Shown: positions 1-7,348 of the stretch, one piece after another
Layout: every line of letters starts with the position of its first letter
Numbering within the stretch: position 1 is the stretch's first letter
NCBI GenBank assembly: GCA_001805125.1
Contig: MHEF01000069.1
Location: forward strand, 16,670-40,621
DNA: 23,952 bases
DNA from: Nitrospirae bacterium RBG_13_39_12
GTDB taxonomy: Bacteria > Nitrospirota > Thermodesulfovibrionia > Thermodesulfovibrionales > SM23-35
Direction of reading: 5' to 3'
Made by a program: the position numbers and the translations under genes
The notes under the pieces: model-generated
Databases searched by the model: none
Told to the model about the DNA's origin: nothing
What the model saw: only the letters and a program-made list of their open reading frames with translations

Positions 1-753
1 TCCAAGGAATATGGGTAGTCCTGCACCTGTCACAATAAAGCATGCATCATATCCGTGGTCATTCAAGAGTTCATCTACTGTATGGAGCTTGCCAATCACG
101 GTGTTAAGCTTTAGCTCGACTCCGAGCTGTTTTATATATTCAACCTCTCTTTCTACTATTGCCTTCGGAAGCCTGAATTCCGGGATGCCATAGATTAAAA
201 CACCGCCTGGTTTGTGTAATGCTTCGAATATGGTGACCTGATGTCCTGATTTTATTAAATCTGCTGCGCATGTCAGACCGCCTGGTCCGGATCCTATTAT
301 TGCGACTTTCCTGCCGGTAGGCTTTGGTTTTTCAGGAATTTTTATGTCACCTTTTTCTCTTTCATGGTCAGCAACGAACCTTTCCAGATTGCCAATTGCA
401 ACCGGCTCTCCTTTTTTACCGAGGATACATAAGGACTCACATTGAATCTCCTGGGGACATACCCTTCCGCATACAGCGGGTAATGCATTTTTCTCTTTTA
501 CTTTCCAGGCGGCTTCTATGAATTTCCCCTCTTTGACTAATTTGACGAATGAAGGGATATCTACTTCTACAGGACAGCCTTTTCTGCATGAAGGTTTCAG
601 GCAGGTCAAACATCTGGAAGCTTCATTAACTGCCTCGTCAGGAGTATATCCGTAAGGCACTTCCATGAAATTTCTGGCCCTTTCGAGAGATTCCTGCTCC
701 CTCATTTTCACTCTTGGTTTTGTTTTTTTCTCTTCTTTTCCAGCCTCAGCCAT
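1..753 (-). CDS. nfnB: NfnB, ferredoxin:NADP+ oxidoreductase large subunit (GltD-like), partial at the left edge
   Basis: The first 251 residues read from the minus strand; the C-terminal part lies outside the window. The N-terminal Fe-S domain has cysteines at 48, 51, 56 and 60 followed by PVEVDIPSF, and a second set at 95, 99, 105 and 109 (CGRVCP...C...C), as in the GltD/NfnB family. A Rossmann FAD motif GSGPGG lies at 154-159. In this family the large subunit holds two [4Fe-4S] clusters and FAD, and works with NfnA to couple NADPH with NADH and ferredoxin by flavin-based bifurcation. Its ATG follows the nfnA stop after one base (TAAGATG), so the two are co-translated. A glutamate synthase small subunit would look alike, but the NfnA partner and absence of a GltB gene in view favour Nfn. 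Function is by family; the missing half cannot be checked. Confidence 0.9.
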   Translation of the reverse strand, partial: MAEAGKEEKKTKPRVKMREQESLERARNFMEVPYGYTPDEAVNEASRCLTCLKPSCRKGCPVEVDIPSFVKLVKEGKFIEAAWKVKEKNALPAVCGRVCPQEIQCESLCILGKKGEPVAIGNLERFVADHEREKGDIKIPEKPKPTGRKVAIIGSGPGGLTCAADLIKSGHQVTIFEALHKPGGVLIYGIPEFRLPKAIVEREVEYIKQLGVELKLNTVIGKLHTVDELLNDHGYDACFIVTGAGLPIFLG

Positions 754-754
754 C

Positions 755-1591
755 TTATTTAACCCCCGTCATTTCTTTATATCTTTCCATAGCCATCTTT
801 TCTTCTTCAGGATACATTCTCTGTCTTGCCATGAGCAGGTCGAAATTAACCTTGTGCCCGTCAAATTCAGGGCCATGAACACATGCAAATTTTGTTTCTC
901 CTCCAACTTCAACCCTGCATGCGCCGCACATTCCTGTTGCATCTACCATAATTGAATTTAAACTTACAATGGTTTTTACATTGTATTTCTCTGTAGTGAT
1001 GCAGACAAATTTCATCATGATAGCCGGACCTATGGCAATTACCAATTTTATGTCTTTGTCCTCTCTCAGGAATTCTTCCAGAGGAATGGTTACCACTGCT
1101 TTTCTGCCATAAGAACCGTCATCTGTTGTTACAATCAGCGTATCTGAGACATTGCGCATTTTTTCTTCCCAGAAAATGAGATCCTTTGATCTTGCACCTA
1201 TTATGGAAATTATTGTATTCCCTGCCTCTTTTAATGCCCTGGCTATTGGATAGACAGGTGCTATTCCAACCCCGCCGCCAACACAGACTACCTTCCCGAA
1301 ATTTTCTATGTGGGTACTCAAACCCATTGGGCCGATTACATCAGAAATATAGTCACCTTCATTTAATGACCCTAATTGATTTGTTGTCTTCCCGACTTTC
1401 TGGAAGACTGTGATTAAAGTACCTTTTTCCCTGTCGAAATCAGCAATAGTTAAGGGTACTCTCTCGCCTTCTTCATGGATTCTAAGAACGAAAAAATTAC
1501 CTGCCTGTGCTTTTTTAGCAATATCTTTTGCATCTATCTCGAACAAAGTTACCAGATCTGATAATTCCACTTTCTTTAGGATTTTAAACAT
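755..1591 (-). CDS. nfnA: NfnA, ferredoxin:NADP+ oxidoreductase small subunit (SudB-like)
   Basis: 278 residues, normal length for the family. An FAD-binding segment RVPLTIAD is at 44-51, a pyridine-nucleotide motif CVGGGVGIAP at 103-112, and a C-terminal [2Fe-2S] motif with Cys222, Cys225 and Cys237 preceded by Asp217. The Asp plus three Cys arrangement matches what is known of Nfn small subunits. NfnAB reversibly couples NADH and reduced ferredoxin oxidation to reduction of two NADP+; the family also includes enzymes named sulfide dehydrogenase. The start follows a strong ribosome binding site (AAAGGAGGGG). It is the first gene of a two-gene unit with nfnB and is transcribed away from nuoA. 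The location beside a complex I that lacks NADH-oxidising subunits suggests it sets the NAD(P)H/ferredoxin balance for that complex (inference). Confidence 0.92.
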   Translation of the reverse strand: MFKILKKVELSDLVTLFEIDAKDIAKKAQAGNFFVLRIHEEGERVPLTIADFDREKGTLITVFQKVGKTTNQLGSLNEGDYISDVIGPMGLSTHIENFGKVVCVGGGVGIAPVYPIARALKEAGNTIISIIGARSKDLIFWEEKMRNVSDTLIVTTDDGSYGRKAVVTIPLEEFLREDKDIKLVIAIGPAIMMKFVCITTEKYNVKTIVSLNSIMVDATGMCGACRVEVGGETKFACVHGPEFDGHKVNFDLLMARQRMYPEEEKMAMERYKEMTGVK

Positions 1592-1848
1592 TAAGATTCC
1601 CCTCCTTTATTTCTTGACCCTAAAAAGTAAAAAACTAAAATAATTAGAAAAATGCAGGCAACTAATAATCTGTGACCCTTAGTGTTTAATTTTTATGGAA
1701 AGCTTTTTTTGATACTTTGATGTTTCTATGACCTATAGCTTTCAATATCTTAATTCTATAATTAAAAAATAGAGCATTTTTAGCTAATGTACGCCGACTC
1801 AACAGGTCTTAGATAAATTAATAAATTTCAAACAATTTTACATTAATT

Positions 1849-1867
1849 CAGGTTTTTTCAAAACCTG
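1849..1867. repeat. 8-bp inverted repeat, 3-nt loop, upstream of nuo promoter
   Basis: CAGGTTTT and AAAACCTG form a perfect 8-bp stem around TTC. It ends about 33 bp before the nuoA -35 box. It could be a regulator site, or a weak terminator for a transcript running rightwards through the intergenic region. Role is inferred only from position. Confidence 0.45.
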
Positions 1868-1900
1868 TTTAACATCTCAAATTATCTTTTAATTTTTTAC

Positions 1901-1930
1901 TTGACAAGAACTGATATTTTTAAGTATAAC
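1901..1930 (+). promoter_or_regulatory. Predicted sigma70-type promoter of the nuo operon
   Basis: A perfect TTGACA -35 box (1901-1906) and TATAAC -10 box (1925-1930) are 18 bp apart. The expected transcription start, about 1937, is only about four bases before the nuoA ATG at 1941, which leaves no room for a Shine-Dalgarno sequence. Confidence 0.7.
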
Positions 1931-1940
1931 ATATCCGCTT

Positions 1941-2312
1941 ATGCCCGGAGCTTATATACCATCAAATTATTTACCAGTTTTGATCTTTATTATTATCGGT
2001 GCGGCCTTTGGCGTCGGCGCTTTATTAATTGGTACGATCTTCAGGCTGAAAAAGCCGTATCCTGAAAAACTCATGCCTTATGAGTCAGGTGTTAATCCAA
2101 TCGGAGAGCCACGGTACAGATTTTCCATAAGGTTTTATATAATTGCCATGCTTTTTGTAATATTCGATGTTGAGGCAGTTTTTATATATCCATGGGCTGT
2201 AGTCTTTGATAAAATCGGTATTTATGCATTTATTGAAATGGTTATTTTTATAGTAATTCTTTTAATCGGATATATTTACGCCTGGGATAAAGAGGCGTTT
2301 CAGTGGGATTGA
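1941..2312 (+). CDS. nuoA: NADH-quinone oxidoreductase (complex I) subunit A
   Basis: 123 residues with three predicted transmembrane helices (about 12-35, 64-85, 95-114). Conserved family features include YESG at 47-50 and FDVEAVF at 75-81, with Glu48 and Asp76. NuoA lies in the membrane arm next to NuoH, near the quinone entry site. First gene of an 11-gene operon. The ATG at 1941 is the only reasonable start: an in-frame stop lies at 1902-1904 and the next Met is deep in the protein. No ribosome binding site precedes it and a good promoter ends ten bases upstream, so translation may be leaderless. Confidence 0.96.
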   Translation: MPGAYIPSNYLPVLIFIIIGAAFGVGALLIGTIFRLKKPYPEKLMPYESGVNPIGEPRYRFSIRFYIIAMLFVIFDVEAVFIYPWAVVFDKIGIYAFIEMVIFIVILLIGYIYAWDKEAFQWD

Positions 2313-2351
2313 AAATATAGTTTTAAATTAGTTGTTTTATATCATTAAAAT

Positions 2352-2365
2352 GGAGGTAGGAATTG
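2352..2365 (+). promoter_or_regulatory. Ribosome binding site that decides the nuoB TTG start
   Basis: GGAGG at 2352-2356 is followed after six bases by TTG at 2363. An ATG at 2350 is in another frame and soon hits a stop, so TTG is the likely nuoB start. Confidence 0.65.
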
Positions 2366-2884
2366 TTAATTGATGCATCAACAATCGGGCTTGTTGAGGT
2401 AGAAGAAGGAACAAAGATATTACCTCCGAATGTAATTATTACATCTCTGGATAAAATTGTTAACTGGTCAAGGTTATCTTCTTTATGGCCAGCGACTTTC
2501 GGTCTCGCCTGCTGCGCAATTGAGATGATGGCAGTGGGTGCAGCCCATTATGACTTTGACAGGTTCGGTGTTATATTCAGAGGTTCGCCAAGACAATCGG
2601 ATTGTTTGATTGTTGCCGGCACAGTTACAAAAAAGATGGCTCCTGTTGTGAGAAGGGTTTATGACCAGATCCCTGAACCGAGGTACGTAATAGCAATGGG
2701 AAGCTGTGCTTGCACTGGCGGAGTATTCAGAACATATAATACGGTGCAGGGTTGTGATACCTTCCTGCCAGTGGATGTTTATGTGCCCGGTTGTCCCCCA
2801 AGACCTGAAACATTGCTGGAAGGAGTAATGAAACTTCAGGAAAAGATGAGAAAAGAAAGAGCGAGGTGGAGCCCGTGGCGGTAG
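2363..2884 (+). CDS. nuoB: Complex I subunit B (N2 [4Fe-4S] cluster)
   Basis: 173 residues. The four N2 ligands are Cys50 and Cys51 (tandem, in GLACCAIEMM), Cys115 and Cys144 (PGCPPRPE), with spacing as in other NuoB proteins. N2 is the last cluster in the chain and passes electrons to quinone at the NuoB/NuoD interface. Starts with TTG, supported by GGAGG. Its last bases overlap the start of nuoC, indicating translational coupling. Confidence 0.97.
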   Translation: MLIDASTIGLVEVEEGTKILPPNVIITSLDKIVNWSRLSSLWPATFGLACCAIEMMAVGAAHYDFDRFGVIFRGSPRQSDCLIVAGTVTKKMAPVVRRVYDQIPEPRYVIAMGSCACTGGVFRTYNTVQGCDTFLPVDVYVPGCPPRPETLLEGVMKLQEKMRKERARWSPWR

Positions 2885-3456
2885 TTGAAGTAAGATTATC
2901 TTTACCTCAAAAAGGGATGGAACCTGCTCAAATAGCTGAGCGGATAAAGGAAAAGTTTCCTTCAGAGGTAGTTGATGTTAAGGATTTTGCAGGACAGGTT
3001 TCTGTCATTTTAAAGAGGAACAGGATAGTTGAGATCTGCAGATATCTCCACGATGAAGAAGATTTGCTTTTTCATCATTTAAAAGATCTCTGTGGTGTTG
3101 ATTATAAAGGTAAAAAAGAGGTCAGATTTGAAGTTGTTTATAACCTTTATTCCATAAAGCACCGTCACATGATTCGCCTGAGAGCAGAGGTTCCTGAGGA
3201 AGACCCAAAGATAAATTCTGTAACGTCTATCTGGTCCGGTGCTGACTGGCATGAAAGGGAATGTTTTGACATGTTCGGCATTATATTCAACGGGCATTAC
3301 GATTTAAGAAGAATACTTATGCCGGAGGATTGGGAAGGTTATCCATTGAGAAAAGATTACCCGCTTAAAGGCCCTGAACCTGAAAACGAATGGCCTGGTT
3401 TGGTTGAAGTTATTGAAAGATCCAAAGCTTTAAGAGAGTTCGAATGGGAAGGATAG
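2866..3456 (+). CDS. nuoC: Complex I subunit C (30 kDa type)
   Basis: 196 residues from the GTG at 2866. The conserved 30-kDa block GADWHERECFDMFGI (about 125-139) and the following RRILMP...GYPLRKDYPL region (148-167) identify NuoC, a cluster-free scaffold subunit of the connecting module that packs against NuoD. The gene overlaps nuoB by 19 bases. The start is uncertain: a second in-frame GTG at 2875 has a better placed GAGG eight bases upstream, and an ATG at 2917 gives the more usual N-terminus (MEPAQIAERIKEKF) but lacks a spaced ribosome site. NuoC and NuoD are separate here, not fused as in E. coli. Confidence 0.95.
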   Translation: MEPVAVVEVRLSLPQKGMEPAQIAERIKEKFPSEVVDVKDFAGQVSVILKRNRIVEICRYLHDEEDLLFHHLKDLCGVDYKGKKEVRFEVVYNLYSIKHRHMIRLRAEVPEEDPKINSVTSIWSGADWHERECFDMFGIIFNGHYDLRRILMPEDWEGYPLRKDYPLKGPEPENEWPGLVEVIERSKALREFEWEG

Positions 3457-3457
3457 T

Positions 3458-4918
3458 ATGGAAGATGTAAGCAAAATACTTGAAACAAGGGAACTCAATG
3501 TCAGCATGGGCCCCCAGCACCCTGCTACGCATGGTGTTTTAAGGCTTTTGCTTGATATAGATGGTGAACGAATTGTTAAGGTCACACCCTATGTGGGATA
3601 TCTGCACAGGGGCGTAGAGAAACTCGGTGAAAGCCTTTCTTACTTCCAGGCTCTTCCTTTGACAGACAGGCTGGATTATGTTTCTGCCATGTCAAACAAT
3701 ATTGGTTATGTTGTTGCAATTGAGAAACTTTGTGGTATAGAAGCGCCTGAGAGGGCAAAATTTATAAGAACAATAGTTGGTGAGATGTCAAGGATATCAA
3801 ACCATCTTTTGTGGCTTGCAACACATGCCCTTGATATAGGTGCAATGACCGTATTCCTTTATTGCTTTAGAGAGAGGGAGTGGATACTGGAACTGTTTGA
3901 AAAGATCTGCGGTGCAAGGCTTACTGTGACCTATCCAAGGATAGGTGGTGTAAGAAACGACATTACACAGGAATTTCTTGACAGCCTCTATAAATTCACA
4001 GAGGAATTCCCTTCAAGGATATTGGAGTATGAAACCCTGATTGACCAGAACAGGATCTGGCTGAAGAGGACAGTTGGCATTGGCGTAATATCAGCAGAAG
4101 AAGCAATTAGCTGGGGTATGACAGGACCGACATTAAGAGGTTCAGGTGTTCCTTATGATATAAGAAAACATGCCCCTTATGACGCTTACGACAAAGTAGA
4201 TTTTGATGTGCCGATAGGGACAGAGGGCGATACATATGACAGATACCGCTGCAGGATGCTGGAATTCAGGCAATCAAATAACATAATCAGGCAGTGCATT
4301 GAAAAATTACCACCAGGTCCTATTATGGCTGATGCCCCTAAATTTACACTTCAACCAAAAGATAAAATGATGCCTATTACCCACCCGCAAAAGCAGCATG
4401 CATATTTTATTGATGAAAAAGCATGCAAGGGTTGCGGTATGTGTCTGAGGGCATGTCCTGCAAAGGCTATTTTTGGTGAGAAGAAAAAACCACACAAGAT
4501 AAAACAGGAACTTTGCCTGAGCTGTGCAAACTGCTTTGTGACATGCAAGTTCAAGGCGATGAAGATCGTCCCGGGCGCCAAAGGCGAAAGCGATGAAAAG
4601 CTGGCGGATTTGGCTAAGGCTCAGGTTCCGGATGACATAAAGGAGGCACAGGCACTCCTTGTCGAACACTTCAATTTTGTTAAGAAAGGACCGAGAGTAC
4701 CGGAAGGAGAGCTCTATGTTGCAACAGAGGTCCCTAAAGGAGAACTCGGGTTTTATTTTGTCAGCGACGGCACAGGGAAGCCTTACAGGATGCGGCTAAG
4801 ATCTCCTTCTTTTATCCATGCATCTGCTTTACCAAGGTTGTGTATTGGACATATGGTTGCTGATGTAATAGCTAATATTGGGACGATTGATATTGTGCTC
4901 GGAGAATGTGACAGGTAA
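3458..4918 (+). CDS. nuoD: Complex I subunit D with an inserted 2x[4Fe-4S] ferredoxin domain
   Basis: 486 residues, about 95-100 more than a normal stand-alone NuoD. Residues 1-300 are ordinary NuoD (GPQHPATHG at 18-26, LTDRLDYVSAMSNN, SRISNHLLWL, IGGVRND). Residues 397-486 are the ordinary C-terminus (ALLVEHFNFV, EVPKGELGFYFVSDG, PSFIHASALP, terminal DIVLGECDR). Between them, about 302-396, lies a bacterial-type ferredoxin domain: Cys323/326/329/333 followed by Pro, and Cys353/356/359/363, both in CxxCxxCxxxC spacing. NuoD forms the quinone pocket with NuoB. The insertion replaces the variable loop before the (M/L)LxxHF helix. It is in frame with no sign of decay, so it is probably a working domain. 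With NuoEFG missing, it may accept electrons from soluble ferredoxin or extend the Fe-S chain (inference). Confidence 0.96.
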   Translation: MEDVSKILETRELNVSMGPQHPATHGVLRLLLDIDGERIVKVTPYVGYLHRGVEKLGESLSYFQALPLTDRLDYVSAMSNNIGYVVAIEKLCGIEAPERAKFIRTIVGEMSRISNHLLWLATHALDIGAMTVFLYCFREREWILELFEKICGARLTVTYPRIGGVRNDITQEFLDSLYKFTEEFPSRILEYETLIDQNRIWLKRTVGIGVISAEEAISWGMTGPTLRGSGVPYDIRKHAPYDAYDKVDFDVPIGTEGDTYDRYRCRMLEFRQSNNIIRQCIEKLPPGPIMADAPKFTLQPKDKMMPITHPQKQHAYFIDEKACKGCGMCLRACPAKAIFGEKKKPHKIKQELCLSCANCFVTCKFKAMKIVPGAKGESDEKLADLAKAQVPDDIKEAQALLVEHFNFVKKGPRVPEGELYVATEVPKGELGFYFVSDGTGKPYRMRLRSPSFIHASALPRLCIGHMVADVIANIGTIDIVLGECDR

Positions 4919-4931
4919 ATAAAGGATCAAC

Positions 4932-5972
4932 ATGTTCGAAAATTTAATTGAACCTTCAGTACTTGATGCATTAATCAAATTCGGGATTAATGTTGGAATC
5001 ATATTGTTAAAGATTGTAGTGGTTCTGGGTATTACTTTGCTCCATGTGGCATATGCAACATACTTTGAGCGTAAAGTTATAGGCCACATGCAGGTGAGGC
5101 TCGGGCCTATGAGGGTAGGACCGCATGGACTGCTTCAGCCTATTGCAGATGGGGTAAAATTGTTCTTCAAGGAAGATATTATCCCTGCAAAAGCTGATAA
5201 ACCTGTGTTTTACCTTTCACCTGTAATCTTCATGGCTGCAGCTATGGTATCACTGTCTTTTATACCTTTCACCGGCAATTTTGTAATAGCTGATGTCAAT
5301 TTAGGCCTGTTGTTCCTCTTTGCCATGTCAGGACTCGGTGTCTATGGCATATTTATGTCAGGATGGTCATCAAACTCCAAATACTCATTTATAGGAGGCC
5401 TGAGGTCAACATCACAGGTCATCAGTTACGAGATTGCCATGGGTCTGAGTCTTGTTGGCGTAATGATGATGGCAGGTTCTTTGAATTTATCAGATATAGT
5501 AAAGGCGCAGGAAAATTCTCCTTTCGGGATTTTTGCGATCCCTCAGATTGTAGGTTTCGTGGTGTTTGTAATAGCAGCAGTAGCTGAGACAAACAGGACG
5601 CCTTTTGACCTCCCTGAAGCTGAGAGCGAACTCGTTGCCGGATATTTTACTGAATATAGCGGTTTCAGATTTGCCCTTTTCTTCCTCGGAGAGTATATTG
5701 GAATGTTTATCATGTCCTCAATATGTGCAGTATGCTTTTTAGGCGGCTGGACTATGCCATGGTATATAATGAAGATTCCGTTTCTGTCGTATGTCCCCGG
5801 TATTTTCTGGTTTCTTTTGAAAGTTTATGCATTTATATTCTTTTATTACTGGATCAGGGCTACTGTGCCGAGATACAGGTACGACCAGCTAATGGCTATC
5901 GGCTGGAAAATACTAATACCTGTGGCACTTGCAAATATTTTAATTACAGGATTAATAAAAATACTCTTATGA
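4932..5972 (+). CDS. nuoH: Complex I membrane subunit H
   Basis: 346 residues with about eight transmembrane helices. Family signatures are ERKVIGHMQVRLGPMRVG near 46-63 and AETNRTPFDLPEAESELVAG near 219-238. These loops line the quinone channel and the start of the proton path (E channel), and link the hydrophilic arm to the antiporter-like subunits. A ribosome site (AAAGGATC) precedes the ATG. The gene follows nuoD directly, so no nuoE, nuoF or nuoG lies in the usual D-to-H interval. Confidence 0.97.
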   Translation: MFENLIEPSVLDALIKFGINVGIILLKIVVVLGITLLHVAYATYFERKVIGHMQVRLGPMRVGPHGLLQPIADGVKLFFKEDIIPAKADKPVFYLSPVIFMAAAMVSLSFIPFTGNFVIADVNLGLLFLFAMSGLGVYGIFMSGWSSNSKYSFIGGLRSTSQVISYEIAMGLSLVGVMMMAGSLNLSDIVKAQENSPFGIFAIPQIVGFVVFVIAAVAETNRTPFDLPEAESELVAGYFTEYSGFRFALFFLGEYIGMFIMSSICAVCFLGGWTMPWYIMKIPFLSYVPGIFWFLLKVYAFIFFYYWIRATVPRYRYDQLMAIGWKILIPVALANILITGLIKILL

Positions 5973-5990
5973 TGATAAGGGGATTTCTGA

Positions 5991-6530
5991 GTGACTATTA
6001 AAGAACTTGTAAAGAAAATAACCTTTATAGAGATCCTGAAAGGTATGGCACTTACCTTCAGCAGGATGTTATCTAAGGCAGTTACCATTCAGTATCCAAA
6101 GGAAAGGAGAGACATAGCCCCGGGGTACAGGGGATTGCATGCACTTGCGAAACACCCTACGATCGGACAGGCGAAGTGTGTCGGATGCGGGCTTTGTGCT
6201 GCAATCTGTCCTTCACAGTGTATTAAAATCGTAAGAGAAAAAGGGAAAGTTGAAAAATATGAGATAGAAGTTTTGAGATGCATATACTGTGCTTTTTGTG
6301 TAGAGGCCTGTCCTTATGGCGCTATTGTATTGACAGAAAATTACGAATACAGTGATTACTCAAGAGAAGCACTTTACATGACAAAGGACAAACTTTTATC
6401 AAACTGGGATAAATATATGGCTGGTAAAAAGGGAGAGGAATATTTCAAGAGATTCTGGAGGCCTATGTCAGAGGATTTTGAAACCCCTCCAACCCAGGCT
6501 TCATTTAGAGGGAGAAGGGATGCTTCCTAA
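5991..6530 (+). CDS. nuoI: Complex I subunit I (two [4Fe-4S] clusters, N6a/N6b)
   Basis: 179 residues starting with GTG at 5991, about ten bases after AAGGGG. Two ferredoxin motifs carry Cys63/66/69/73 and Cys97/100/103/107, each ending in CP. They would hold clusters N6a and N6b that feed N2 in NuoB. An N-terminal amphipathic segment (about 8-30) anchors it near the membrane. The end overlaps the nuoJ start. Together with the NuoD insertion, the connecting module of this complex would carry five [4Fe-4S] clusters instead of three. Confidence 0.96.
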   Translation: MTIKELVKKITFIEILKGMALTFSRMLSKAVTIQYPKERRDIAPGYRGLHALAKHPTIGQAKCVGCGLCAAICPSQCIKIVREKGKVEKYEIEVLRCIYCAFCVEACPYGAIVLTENYEYSDYSREALYMTKDKLLSNWDKYMAGKKGEEYFKRFWRPMSEDFETPPTQASFRGRRDAS

Positions 6531-7032
6531 GTTATTCTTTGCATATTTTGCGTTTGCAATGGTTTTAATATCAATTCTTGTTGTAACGAGGAGAAATCCT
6601 GTTCACAGCGTACTATGGATGCTTCTGCTCTTTTTCCATATCGCAGGTCTCTACCTGTTTTTAAACGCTGAGTTTTTGGCGGCAATACAAATAATTGTTT
6701 ATGCAGGTGCGATACTTGTATTATTCCTTTTCGTAGTTTTCCTTTTGAACCTGAAAGAAGAAGTGAAAGCAAAGAGATTTATCAGTGCCTGGTCTGCAGG
6801 CTTTACATTTGCTGTTGCGCTTTTCGTGGTTTTTATGCTGTCAATAAGATCGTTTATAGCTGCGCCACCAGGCAAATATACAGTTGATCTTATAAAGAGT
6901 GAATCAAATATACAGGTTCTGGGAAAAGTACTATATACAGAATTCCTGTTCCCTTTTGAGGTGGCTTCACTCATACTTCTTATTGCAATAATTGGCGCGA
7001 TAGTCCTTGCAAAGAAGAGGATTAAAATTTAA
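6520..7032 (+). CDS. nuoJ: Complex I membrane subunit J
   Basis: 170 residues from the ATG at 6520, with about five transmembrane helices, including the conserved AAIQIIVYAGAILVLFLFVVFLLN helix that contains the pi-bulge tyrosine region of the family. I chose 6520 over an earlier in-frame start at 6478 because GGGAGAAGGG directly precedes it and NuoJ proteins normally begin this close to the first helix. It overlaps the end of nuoI by 11 bases. Confidence 0.95.
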   Translation: MLPKLFFAYFAFAMVLISILVVTRRNPVHSVLWMLLLFFHIAGLYLFLNAEFLAAIQIIVYAGAILVLFLFVVFLLNLKEEVKAKRFISAWSAGFTFAVALFVVFMLSIRSFIAAPPGKYTVDLIKSESNIQVLGKVLYTEFLFPFEVASLILLIAIIGAIVLAKKRIKI

Positions 7033-7035
7033 ACA

Positions 7036-7338
7036 ATGGTTCCATTAAACTGGTATATATTACTTAGTGCGGCAATCTTCGCGATTGGAGTGTTTGGATT
7101 CCTTTCAAGAAGGAATGTTATTATCATGTTTATGTCCATAGAACTGATGCTGAATGCTGTAAATATCAGCCTGATATCTTTCAGCCAGTATATTCAGGAT
7201 TTAAGGGGACAGATACTCGCTTTTTTCATTATTGCTGTTGCAGCTGCTGAGGCAGCAATTGGACTTGCGATAGTAATTGCTTTATTCAGAAACAAGGCCA
7301 CGGCGCATGTGGATGAAGTACATGAGATGCAGGGGTAA
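7036..7338 (+). CDS. nuoK: Complex I membrane subunit K
   Basis: 100 residues, three transmembrane helices, standard length. The two buried glutamates of the family are Glu36 (SIELMLNAVN) and Glu72 (AAAEAAIGLA), which pass protons along the central hydrophilic axis. It begins four bases after nuoJ ends; the nuoK stop overlaps the nuoL ribosome site. Confidence 0.97.
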   Translation: MVPLNWYILLSAAIFAIGVFGFLSRRNVIIMFMSIELMLNAVNISLISFSQYIQDLRGQILAFFIIAVAAAEAAIGLAIVIALFRNKATAHVDEVHEMQG

Positions 7339-7348
7339 GGGGTAATCA

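Larger units (their letters stand above)
1592..1940. other. Divergent intergenic region between nfnA and nuoA
   Basis: About 350 AT-rich bases with no convincing ORF. It must hold the promoters of both the nfnAB and nuo units. The nuo promoter is clear at its right end; I could not assign the nfnA promoter with confidence. A hairpin-forming inverted repeat lies at 1849-1867. Confidence 0.7.

Noticed and set aside
1..753. Glutamate synthase small subunit (GltD)
   Set aside because: The sequence family overlaps, but the immediately upstream NfnA-type FAD/[2Fe-2S] subunit identifies an Nfn complex instead.
665..955. Plus-strand ORF of 96 codons
   Set aside because: It lies antisense to nfnA and nfnB, both of which have clear family motifs; the translation is low-complexity and unlike any protein.
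4307..4669. Minus-strand ORFs opposite the ferredoxin part of nuoD
   Set aside because: They are antisense to the NuoD reading frame, whose cysteine motifs and flanking homology are continuous.
3458..4918. NuoD insertion as a frameshift or assembly chimera
   Set aside because: The frame is open throughout, both cluster motifs are complete and normal NuoD sequence resumes in frame, so a real domain insertion is more likely.
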